Below are positions 15,701 through 20,500 of a stretch of DNA of 26,678 nucleotides, piece by piece. The notes below the pieces were generated by a model. The model worked only from the letters and a program-made list of their open reading frames with translations. It was not told where the DNA came from and did no database searches. Source of the stretch: Mesostigma viride (lineage: Eukaryota > Streptophyta > Mesostigmatophyceae > Mesostigmatales > Mesostigmataceae); contig RPFO01000398.1 of NCBI GenBank assembly GCA_009746045.1, positions 52,501 through 79,178 of the forward strand, given 5' to 3'. Each line of letters opens with the position of its first letter. Position 1 is the first letter of the stretch. Made by a program: the position numbers and the translations under genes.

Positions 15701-17503
15701 ACGGCCCAGTCCACGCCTTGTCTCGAAAAAGATTGTTGACTCTTGGGAGTGAACGGGTGTAATTCGTCGTATATTACTACATAGATTATTTATATTACTA
15801 CATAGATTGTATACTACTATACTTTTACTACATTATATTACTACATGGATTGTATTACACAGATGGTATCGTTCACTCTTACACATACACAAAAGGATCC
15901 GGAGACAACACACGAGACATGTGATTGCCGCGTTGTGTTCATGACAACACCCAATTTATATCCTCGACAACCTTTTATCACCACCCTCCCCTCCTTGTCT
16001 ACATAACTGTGGGGCTACTGGGGATATGGCTACTGGACACTGGCATGTGCTAGCACAGCACTGCTTACGACAGCGCCCCATTCTGTGTGTTTGTGTGTGT
16101 GAATGTGTGGTCACTCTGTGCGTACGACAGCTGCCCATCGTGACCAGCCGATTGATGCTGGCAAGCTTGTCGGGTGGGGTATGGGAAGTCCTGGCTGTCC
16201 CATTGTGTTTTTTAATCTCCCAACAAGCAGTTACCTGGCTCTCTTATTCGTGCACCGGCACTGCCATGTGTACTTCACTGGCATGTGTGCCTTCCCGGCA
16301 TTGTCCTGTGTGCTTTGTCGGCACATGTGCCAACCATGCAAGGTTGGCAGGCCGCCATCGGAGTGTGGCGTGTGCCAGTCCGAGGGCCAGTCAGTGCGTG
16401 CGGCGCTATATTGCGTCAACTGTGCCGAGTCGTTCTGCCTGACATGTGAGGCCAAGGTGAGCTGGTGCACGATTGCTCGTTGCATCCCTTGTCGCATGCG
16501 TAGGGAACCGTGGGATATCATGGTGGACAAAACCATGGGCTGCACAGCCCACTCCATGTTGTTCCAGCTGTACGGTCCACCCCATCTTTGATGCTACCCA
16601 GCTTCTGTAGTCTCTACCCCGTGCACACCCTAGCCAGGACGCATTCGGATGCACGCGCTCCATGACACACACGTATGCACGTTGTGGGGCAACGTGGCTT
16701 CCTGATCTCCATGCTGGCCTAAGTAGTTCTGGTCTTGTACCTGTACACCTGACTCGCTATCATCTGTGTAGCTTCTAACCTCCTCCTCATCCCACCATGC
16801 AGGCCTCGTTCATTCTCATCCCACCATGCAGGCCGTGTCAGTTCAGCCGTCATCCCCTCCGTCCCTGACCTAGCTCACTTGCCACCACCCATCCAAGTCA
16901 ACCATGCATCTGCCCAGTTGACTTCCTGGCGTGGCTGATCGCATGCCCATTGAGTCACAAATATTTCCATCACTATGTTGCTTGTGTCCACGACTGCCCT
17001 GCTTCCCTGCCTGGTTGTGGTCGCAGTGGCATGTCTCCATCCGCCTGCGGCTCCACCTGCGTCTCCCTCTAGCCAGCGGAGCCATGCAAGGGTCGCAAGA
17101 CATCGCCATCACATCCGCGGTGAGTGGGTCGCCATGCCTGCCCTATATTTCGCGGTGAGTGGACTGCCATGCCTGCCCTAGATTTCGCAGTGTGGGTGGC
17201 CATGTGCCTGCCCTAGCTATCGGAAGGCAACCCCTTCGCAGTCAGGTCACATGGGAAGAAACCTGTGAAAAAAACCTGTGAAGGCAAGGTAGGTCATTAA
17301 CTTTCGCGCGATTGCGAGATGCGCCTTGCGGGGTGTGCGCTGTGCAGGTCATATCCGCGACCAGCTATGTGAAGGCATGCAGCCAAGGCGAGGGCAAAGC
17401 TGAGGACGAATCCTCTGGAGAAAAGACAAAGAGGCTGCCCCGCCGCAAGTCGGTGCTGAATTTGCCCTACGAGGACCGCTCATCAGTGGACGACTCCGCG
17501 CTG
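676..17503 (+). CDS. PITP-domain protein with FFAT-like motif and B-box zinc finger (15 exons, 3' partial)
   Basis: Phosphatidylinositol transfer proteins carry single PI or PC molecules between membranes. Joining 676-718, 1602-1681, 2986-3078, 4048-4149, 5538-5663, 6734-6795, 8341-8421, 8944-8998, 9882-9950, 10465-10695, 11620-11701, 12350-12398, 16351-16456, 17077-17154 and 17348-17503 gives 471 codons with no stop and matching phase at all 14 junctions. Residues 1-~250 align with the mammalian PITP fold nearly without gaps: N-terminal [65 protein letters not shown] and [12 protein letters not shown]. Residues 301-314 are an acidic tract plus FFAT-like VFYEADE, as in RdgB/Nir2 proteins. Residues 363-402 form a C-x2-C-x12-C-x2-C-x4-C-x2-C-x5-H-x5-H B-box-type finger. 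The C terminus is missing. The PITP call is secure; the B-box joins through a 4-kb intron and rests on phase and motif completion. Confidence 0.88.
719..1601 (+). other. Intron 1 (883 bp)
   Basis: GT-AG intron between exons 1 and 2. Apart from the short tandem block at 1083-1150 I see no recognisable feature. Minus-strand ORFs here (787-1149, 968-1180, 1256-1453) resemble nothing known and are treated as chance. Confidence 0.75.
1083..1150. repeat. Degenerate tandem repeat, about 3 copies
   Basis: Three diverged copies of a ~26-base unit containing cggtatgatcgattgctc (cggtataatcgattgctc, cggtatgatcgatcgctc, cggtatgatcaattgct). A fourth partial match follows near 1155. Confidence 0.6.
1602..1681 (+). 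CDS. Exon 2: PITP residues 15-41
   Basis: The acceptor is gtgcag at 1596-1601 and the donor gtgggt starts at 1682. It encodes [11 protein letters not shown], then a Lys/Ser/His-rich loop ending GGE, matching the mammalian V-D-E-Y-x-V-G-Q-L-Y segment and the following Gly/Glu-rich turn. It enters in phase 1 and leaves in phase 0. Confidence 0.82.
2585..2656. repeat. Two-copy tandem duplication, ~37 bp
   Basis: The phrase ggaggtgcatcttctacatg occurs twice, with cccttgt before and accacgtg/accatgaa after each copy. It lies just upstream of the pentanucleotide array. Confidence 0.8.
2701..2955. repeat. (GGCGT)n microsatellite, 44 perfect copies
   Basis: An uninterrupted GGCGT array occupies 2721-2940 (220 bases). 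Both ends are capped by GGCAT variants (2711-2720 and 2941-2955), as if variant units at the margins were left while the core homogenised. It ends ~30 bases before the exon 3 acceptor. It reads open in several frames on both strands (WRGVA, RHATP repeats), a by-product of a stop-free unit. Confidence 0.97.
2986..3078 (+). CDS. Exon 3: PITP residues 42-72, inositol-headgroup strand
   Basis: The acceptor is ggtgcag ending at 2985 and the donor gtgagc starts at 3079. It encodes [16 protein letters not shown], then [15 protein letters not shown], the family's YTHKIYHL strand. The Thr equivalent to T59 of mammalian PITP-alpha is present. The position equivalent to K61, a PI-contact residue, is Thr. 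The acceptor sits about 30 bases after a 44-copy pentanucleotide array. Confidence 0.9.
3079..4047 (+). other. Intron 3 (969 bp)
   Basis: GT-AG intron. Contains two copies of caccgttatagcttcc (about 3635 and 3659) and the 12-bp tandem at 3705-3765. An in-frame open stretch upstream of exon 4 from 3778 is excluded because the PITP alignment begins at the tctacag acceptor. Confidence 0.75.
3705..3765. repeat. 12-bp tandem repeat (tcctatctaatg)
   Basis: About five copies of tcctatctaatg or one-base variants (atgtctaatg, gcctatctaatg), with one 11-base unit. Confidence 0.8.
4048..4149 (+). CDS. Exon 4: PITP residues 73-106, NAYP motif
   Basis: The acceptor is tctacag ending at 4047 and the donor gtaagc starts at 4150. 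It encodes [20 protein letters not shown], then [14 protein letters not shown]. The EKxWNAYPxxRT signature is the most recognisable block of the PITP family. The Asn equivalent to N90 is kept. The Cys equivalent to C95 is replaced by Leu. Phase 0 at both ends. Confidence 0.93.
4150..5537 (+). other. Intron 4 (1388 bp)
   Basis: GT-AG intron dominated by the 25-bp minisatellite at 4231-4655. Positions 4656-5537 hold no recognisable feature; the minus ORF 4722-5216 resembles no family. The intron ends in a C-rich tract just before exon 5. Confidence 0.75.
4231..4655. repeat. 25-bp minisatellite, 17 units
   Basis: Unit cctggtgaatgggccaact plus aaaggg, exactly 17 tandem units (425 bases). Variation is mainly gatt versus gaat and cctgg versus cttgg. 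gatt units cluster at the 5' end, so copies have spread directionally. Confidence 0.95.
5538..5663 (+). CDS. Exon 5: PITP residues 107-148
   Basis: The acceptor is a C-rich tract ending cccccag at 5537 and the donor gtgcgc starts at 5664. It encodes [20 protein letters not shown], then [22 protein letters not shown]. This corresponds to the mammalian stretch from I-K-I-E-T-W-H through E-N-V-H-x-L to I-D-I-A-D. Third codon positions are strongly G/C, unlike the flanking introns. Phase 0 at both ends. Confidence 0.9.
5707..6000. repeat. 34-bp minisatellite, ~8.6 units
   Basis: Unit gcatgtggttggatgaatga plus tgatataactaaac. Units start every 34 bases from 5707 and are nearly identical. The first unit (gtgagtgg, aagc) and the last (atgtaact) carry the variants, with a short degenerate gaatgatg run after 5990. 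Confidence 0.95.
6026..6157. repeat. 33-bp minisatellite, 4 units
   Basis: Unit aattcagcagctgacagcta plus tgtcgcttgccac, starting at 6026, 6059, 6092 and 6125. The last two copies carry ttgctgac, and the fourth diverges in the middle. Confidence 0.9.
6734..6795 (+). CDS. Exon 6: PITP residues 149-168, regulatory-loop region
   Basis: The acceptor is catgcag ending at 6733 and the donor gtacgt starts at 6796. It encodes [20 protein letters not shown] plus two bases (GG) of the next codon. It matches the SKDYKAEEDPxKFxSxKTG block of animal PITPs. The junction with exon 7 (GG+G) restores Gly and the invariant GRGPL motif. Confidence 0.92.
7690..8275 (-). mobile_element. Dispersed repeat, unbroken copy (non-autonomous element)
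   Basis: Read on the minus strand, this segment matches two separate + strand pieces in intron 12: 12611-12925 (gccggccgcg, gctgcccttggtcag, ccatattttgttac, aactaggagtag) and 15470-15712 (ctaatgtattt, agggagtttg, gtcatctagg, ggttccaccttgccactcatt). It is therefore one element of ~500-600 bases present at least twice. No coding capacity and no clear terminal repeats. It may be a SINE-like or MITE-like element; the class is uncertain. Confidence 0.72.
7784..7852. repeat. (GGGT)n microsatellite inside the dispersed repeat
   Basis: About 17 copies of GGTG/GGGT with two GGAT interruptions near the 3' end. G-run spacing makes a G-quadruplex plausible on the + strand. The corresponding place in the other element copy (around 15610) has only a short cacccgcccacccatccc stretch. 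Confidence 0.93.
8341..8421 (+). CDS. Exon 7: PITP residues 169-195, GRGPL and CAYKL motifs
   Basis: The acceptor is aatcgcag ending at 8340 and the donor gtacgt starts at 8422. It encodes [14 protein letters not shown], then [12 protein letters not shown] and two bases of the next codon. GRGPLxPxW and MCAYKLVxV are near-invariant in PITPs. The split codon GA+C gives Asp before YWG. Confidence 0.93.
8422..8943 (+). other. Intron 7 (522 bp)
   Basis: GT-AG intron. I see no repeat or other feature in it beyond a short ggttgga duplication near 8833-8855. Confidence 0.75.
8944..8998 (+). CDS. Exon 8: PITP residues 196-214, membrane-docking loop
   Basis: The acceptor is tttacag ending at 8943 and the donor gtaagg starts at 8999. 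It encodes [18 protein letters not shown], matching WWGLQxKVExFIHKQER. The animal WW pair that inserts into membranes is YW here, so one Trp is kept. The downstream Glu pairs without a gap with Leu-Phe at the start of exon 9. Confidence 0.9.
8999..9881 (+). other. Intron 8 (883 bp)
   Basis: GT-AG intron with a short telomere-like tract (9068-9090) and three scattered copies of atgtcaggatc (9349, 9395, 9437; the last two within atcaatgtcaggatc). The frame is open upstream of exon 9, but the PITP alignment places it outside the coding sequence. Confidence 0.75.
9068..9090. repeat. Short interstitial telomere-like tract
   Basis: ccctaaacccttaaccctaa is about three units of a CCCTAAA-type repeat, the plant/green-algal telomere sequence. 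It is too short to be a telomere end; it may be a repair scar or chance. Confidence 0.45.
9882..9950 (+). CDS. Exon 9: PITP residues 215-237
   Basis: The acceptor is cacgcag ending at 9881 and the donor gtacgg starts at 9951. It encodes [20 protein letters not shown], then SDQ. It matches the mammalian [20 protein letters not shown] block residue for residue. The frame is open for about 500 bases upstream, but the family alignment fixes the acceptor here. Confidence 0.92.
9951..10464 (+). other. Intron 9 (514 bp)
   Basis: GT-AG intron. An AT-rich patch with self-complementary tactagta-type sequence lies at 10013-10050. Nothing else recognisable. Confidence 0.75.
10465..10695 (+). CDS. Exon 10: end of PITP domain, acidic linker and FFAT-like motif
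   Basis: The acceptor is ttttcag ending at 10464 and the donor gtaggt starts at 10696. It encodes 77 residues (238-314). [10 protein letters not shown] matches the start of the PITP C-terminal helix (DIRRMEEET). A low-complexity acidic linker rich in Gly, Ser, Pro and Glu follows, ending [15 protein letters not shown]. That last block has the FFAT arrangement: an acidic run, then F at core position 2, A at 5 and E at 7. Known FFAT motifs bind VAP proteins on the ER. Position 4 is Glu rather than Asp. Confidence 0.85.
10696..11619 (+). other. Intron 10 (924 bp)
   Basis: GT-AG intron. A C-rich tract at 10890-10965 (G-rich on the minus strand) and a duplicated atgcccctcacta near the 3' end (11579-11605), feeding a pyrimidine tract before the acceptor. 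No genes seen. Confidence 0.75.
11620..11701 (+). CDS. Exon 11: linker residues 315-341
   Basis: The acceptor is ccctaacag ending at 11619, after a C/T-rich tract, and the donor gtgcac starts at 11702. It encodes [20 protein letters not shown], then NSRLRMA and one base of the next codon. No domain is recognised. The exon is supported by GC-rich third positions, splice signals and phase with both neighbours. Confidence 0.72.
11761..11910. repeat. ~75-bp tandem duplication
   Basis: Two copies start caggagtgaatacagtacta at 11761 and 11836 and continue through cgtttccacc, ctccatgttc and ttggtg with scattered substitutions. Confidence 0.85.
12031..12210. repeat. 30-bp minisatellite, 6 units
   Basis: Unit tgtttgcgctatctgtttca plus cagtatcata, starting every 30 bases from 12031. 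Because the unit is 10 codons long it reads open on both strands; the apparent IAQT-type protein repeat on the minus strand is an artefact. Confidence 0.93.
12350..12398 (+). CDS. Exon 12: linker residues 342-357
   Basis: A 49-base exon between the acceptor cctgtccag (ending 12349) and the donor gtgagt (12399). With the G carried from exon 11 it encodes [16 protein letters not shown] and two bases of a Pro codon. No domain is recognised. Support is the phase match on both sides (1 in, 2 out) and the strong donor; an exon this short could be misplaced. Confidence 0.62.
12611..12925 (+). mobile_element. Dispersed repeat, head half, with tRNA-like promoter boxes
   Basis: Homologous to 8275-7985 on the minus strand. 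TAGTGTAGTGG at 12611-12621 fits the pol III A-box consensus, and ggctttgactcc at 12660-12671 resembles a B-box with two or three mismatches, ~49 bases downstream. A tRNA-derived SINE origin is possible but the boxes are degenerate in the other copy. Homology stops near 12925 and resumes at 15470. Confidence 0.6.
13532..13891 (+). CDS. Unrecognised 119-aa ORF, left-arm copy (probably an exon)
   Basis: Starts [16 protein letters not shown], then a basic [17 protein letters not shown] segment, [20 protein letters not shown] and [19 protein letters not shown]. The alternating beta-strand look is faintly OB-fold-like, but I cannot name a family. The TGA stop overlaps a perfect gtgagt donor at 13888, so this is more likely an internal or first exon than a whole protein. 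Third positions are GC-rich. A frameshifted inverted copy sits at 14085-14443. Confidence 0.5.
   Translation: MADNAPAGPGPSRRAVPDLVRAVPNPNGHRRKKAKHFEFEFIGRLAHVGVCNNPETPETTAYNFLLVGQDGKDLYVVASVDPVRRALGLDVNEKSFPIGQILRARSNVKKIAHWNTAHA
14085..14443 (-). pseudogene. Inverted copy of the 119-aa ORF, frameshifted
   Basis: The minus-strand copy begins with the same [16 protein letters not shown] at 14443. It then has a net one-base deletion (ctgacatgg against cctgacctgg on the left), throwing the start out of frame with the conserved downstream part. Downstream of the shift the reading [10 protein letters not shown] through NTAHA is intact with a few replacements (I to V, CN to YI). Confidence 0.7.
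14590..14655 (-). repeat. Partial direct duplicate of 15107-15173
   Basis: gcttgcccacaggggctggc and the following gtgtgagc-tggacaatcttctgcc occur in both places in the same orientation. On the minus strand both encode QKIV(Q/H)[11 protein letters not shown], with two extra Pro in the 15107-15173 copy. Confidence 0.88.
14712..14741. other. GC-rich perfect hairpin
   Basis: cgtcggcagcgg and ccgctgccgacg form a 12-bp perfect stem around a short loop, immediately outside the outer edge of the right arm. Role unknown; it could mark an element boundary. Confidence 0.75.
14852..15085. repeat. ~115-bp diverged tandem duplication
   Basis: Two copies share cgttgggaga, catgt/gcacatattcc, gtgag, gaagccgcg, and ctaaNtaagcta-type blocks. 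The first copy has an added aattaaattaaa run. Confidence 0.7.
15090..15402 (-). pseudogene. 3'-terminal two-exon fragment of an unrecognised gene
   Basis: On the minus strand, 15402-15331 reads [20 protein letters not shown] plus SPAK, bounded by ccaggccag and a gtgcgc donor. 15221-15090 reads [20 protein letters not shown], then [20 protein letters not shown] and FAE-stop, entered from attag in phase 0. It is a basic, Pro/Lys-rich C terminus. Part of the second exon ([16 protein letters not shown]) recurs at 14590-14655 inside the right arm. No 5' exons are seen, so it is a fragment. Confidence 0.45.
15470..15712 (+). mobile_element. Dispersed repeat, tail half
   Basis: Homologous to 7985-7690 on the minus strand, from ctaatgtatttcatagggag through gtcatctaggtagtttcttt to ttccaccttgccactcattc. 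Orientation and order relative to 12611-12925 match one original element interrupted by an insertion. Confidence 0.72.
15713..16350. repeat. Distal part of intron 12, with AT-rich tandem
   Basis: attactacatagatt-type units recur four to five times between 15768 and 15860. The rest, up to exon 13, is unique with a tgtgtgtttgtgtgtgtg run near 16084. From 16231 the frame of exon 13 is open, with GC-rich third positions. Confidence 0.6.
16351..16456 (+). CDS. Exon 13: first six zinc ligands of a B-box-type finger
   Basis: The acceptor is gttggcag ending at 16350 and the donor gtgagc starts at 16457. The first G completes the Pro codon begun in exon 12. It encodes [18 protein letters not shown], then [17 protein letters not shown]. 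Cys at residues 363, 366, 379, 382, 387 and 390 give the C-x2-C-x12-C-x2-C-x4-C-x2-C part of a B-box-like zinc finger. An alternative in-frame acceptor at 16230 would add 40 Cys/His-rich residues at the 5' end. Confidence 0.75.
16457..17076 (+). other. Intron 13 (620 bp)
   Basis: GT-AG intron. Two copies of ctcatcccaccatgcaggcc lie at 16786 and 16815. No other feature seen. Confidence 0.65.
17077..17154 (+). CDS. Exon 14: His ligands completing the B-box finger
   Basis: The acceptor is tctagccag ending at 17076. It encodes [14 protein letters not shown], then [12 protein letters not shown]. Joined to ...CEAK it supplies His 396 and 402, the C-x5-H-x5-H end of the finger. Two gtgagt donors lie 35 bases apart (17120 and 17155). 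Only the second keeps exon 15 open, so it sets the end here. An acceptor at 17031 in another frame gives no His ligands at the required spacing. Confidence 0.65.
17116..17215. repeat. 35-bp tandem repeat carrying the exon 14 splice donor
   Basis: Three copies with period 35 (starting near 17116, 17151 and 17186) of cgcggtgagtgg...gccatgcctgccctatattt. The first two contain gtgagt donors; in the third the site has become gtgtgg. Confidence 0.85.
17348..17503 (+). CDS. Exon 15: charged Ser-rich segment, last exon in window
   Basis: The acceptor is gctgtgcag ending at 17347 and the donor gtacgg starts at 17504. It encodes 52 residues: [17 protein letters not shown], an acidic/Lys stretch, then [19 protein letters not shown] and DDSAL. 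RRKS fits a basophilic-kinase phosphorylation site. No known domain is recognised. The exon leaves phase 0 into an intron filled by the 21-bp satellite, so the rest of the gene is outside the window. Confidence 0.72.
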
Positions 17504-17544
17504 GTACGGCCTGTCGGTCACATTTATCACGTGCTTGCCACATG

Positions 17545-20500
17545 AAACCTTCATCTTATCACACGGAACCTTCATCTTATCACACGGAACCTTCATCTTA
17601 TCACACACAACCTTCACACGCAACCTTCATCTTATCACACGGAACCTTCACCTTATCACACGGAACCTTCATCTTATCACACGGAACCTTCATCTTATCA
17701 CACACAACCTTCATCTTATCACACACAACCTTCATCTTATCACACGGAACCTTCATCTTATCACACACAACCTTCATCTTATCACACACAACCTTCATCT
17801 TATCACACACAACCTTCGTCTTATCACACGGAACCTTCACCTTATCACACGGAACCTTCATCTTATCACACACAACCTTCATCTTATCACACGGAACCTT
17901 CATCTTATCACACACAACCTTCATCTTATCACACACAACCTTCATCTTATCACACACAACCTTCATCTTATCACACACAACCTTCGTCTTATCACACGAA
18001 ACCTTCACCTTATCACACACAACCTTCATCTTATCACACGGAACCTTCATCTTATCACACGGAACCTTCACCTTATCACACACAACCTTCATCTTATCAC
18101 ACACAACCTTCATCTTATTACACGGAACCTTCATCTTATCACACACAACCTTCATCTTATCACACACAACCTTCATCTTATCACACACAACCTTCATCTT
18201 ATCACACGGAACCTTCATCTTATCACGCACAACCTTCATCTTATCACACACAACCTTCATCTTATCACACGGAACCTTCACCTTATCACACACAACCTTC
18301 ATCTTATCACACGGAACCTTCATCTTATCACACACAACCTTCATCTTATCACACACAACCTTCATCTTATCACACGGAACCTTCACCTTATCACACACAA
18401 CCTTCATCTTATCACACGGAACCTTCATCTTATCACGCACAACCTTCATCTTATCACGCACAACCTTCACCTTATCACACACAACCTTCACCTTATCACG
18501 CTCAACCTTCATCTTATCACACACAACCTTCATCTTATCACACACAACCTTCACCTTATCACACCGAACCTTCATCTTATCACACGGAACCTTCATCTTA
18601 TCACACGGAACCTTCATCTTATCACACACAACCTTCATCGTATCACACACAACCTTCATCTTATCACACACAACCTTCATCTTATCACACACAACCTTCA
18701 TCTTATCACACACAACCTTCATCTTATCACACGGAACCTTCATCTTATCACGCACAACCTTCATCTTATCACACGGAACCTTCATCTTATCACACACAAC
18801 CTTCATCTTGTCACACACAACCTTCACCTTATCACACACAACCTTCATCTTATCACACGGAACCTTCATCTTATCACACACAACCTTCATCTTATCACAC
18901 ACAACCTTCATCTTATCACACACAACCTTCATCTTATCACACGGAACCTTCATCTTATCACGCTCAACCTTCATCTTATCACGCACAACCTTCATCTTAT
19001 CACACGGAACCTTCACCTTATCACACACAACCTTCATCTTATCACACACAACCTTCATCTTATCACACGGAACCTTCATCTTATCACACACAACCTTCAC
19101 CTTATCACGCTCAACCTTCATCTTATCACACACAACCTTCATCTTATCACACACAACCTTCACCTTATCACACACAACCTTCATCTTATCACACACAACC
19201 TTCATCTTATCACACACAACCTTCATCTTATCACACGGAACCTTCATCTTATCACGCACAACCTTCACCTTATCACGCTCAACCTTCATCTTATCACACA
19301 CAACCTTCATCTTATCACACACAACCTTCACCTTATCACACACAACCTTCATCTTATCACACACAACCTTCATCTTATCACACACAACCTTCATCTTATC
19401 ACACGGAACCTTCATCTTATCACACGGAACCTTCATCTTATCACACGGAACCTTCATCTTATCACACACAACCTTCATCTTATCACGCTCAACCTTCATC
19501 TTATCACACACAACCTTCATCTTATCACACACAACCTTCATCTTATCACACACAACCTTCATCTTTTCACACACAACCTTCGTCTTATCACACGGAACCT
19601 TCACCTTATCACACACAACCTTCATCTTGTCACACACAACCTTCATCTTGTCACACACAACCTTCATCTTGTCACACACAACCTTCATCTTATCACACAC
19701 AACCTTCATCTTATCACACGGAACCTTCATCTTATCACACACAACCTTCATCTTATCACGCTCAACCTTCACCTTATCACACACAACCTTCACCTTATCA
19801 CACACAACCTTCACCTTATCACAGGGAACCTTCATCTTTTCACACACAACCTTCATCTTATCACACACAACCTTCATCTTATTACACGGAACCTTCATCT
19901 TATCACGCTCAACCTTCATCTTATCACACGGAACCTTCATCTTATCACACACAACCTTCACCTTATCACACACAACCTTCATCTTATCACACACAACCTT
20001 CATCTTATCACACGGAACCTTCATCTTATCACACACAACCTTCATCTTGTCACACACAACCTTCATCTTATCACACGGAACCTTCATCTTATCACGCACA
20101 ACCTTCATCTTATCACACGGAACCTTCATCTTATCACACACAACCTTCATCTTGTCACACACAACCTTCATCTTGTCACACACAACCTTCATCTTGTCAC
20201 ACACAACCTTCATCTTATCACACACAACCTTCATCTTATCACACGGAACCTTCATCTTATCACACACAACCTTCATCTTATCACACACAACCTTCATCTT
20301 ATCACACACAACCTTCACCTTATCACACGGAACCTTCATCTTATCACACACAACCTTCACCTTATCACACGGAACCTTCATCTTATCACACACAACCTTC
20401 ATCTTATCACACGGAACCTTCATCTTATCACAACAACCTTCATCTTATCACACGGAACCTTCATCTTATCACGCTCAACCTTCATCTTATCACACACAAC

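Larger units (their letters stand above)
12399..16350 (+). other. Intron 12 (3952 bp) with nested insertions
   Basis: By far the longest complete intron in the window. Order: unique 12399-12605, head of the dispersed repeat, a ~2.5-kb insertion (12926-15469), tail of the dispersed repeat, AT-rich tandem near 15765-15860, then unique sequence to exon 13. The gene's frame and phase continue correctly across it (CC|G, Pro). Confidence 0.65.

Noticed and set aside
17077-17119. Using the first exon 14 donor at 17120
   Set aside because: Joined to the 17348 acceptor it runs into a stop after about 18 codons; the second donor keeps the frame open. It may still be used as an alternative.
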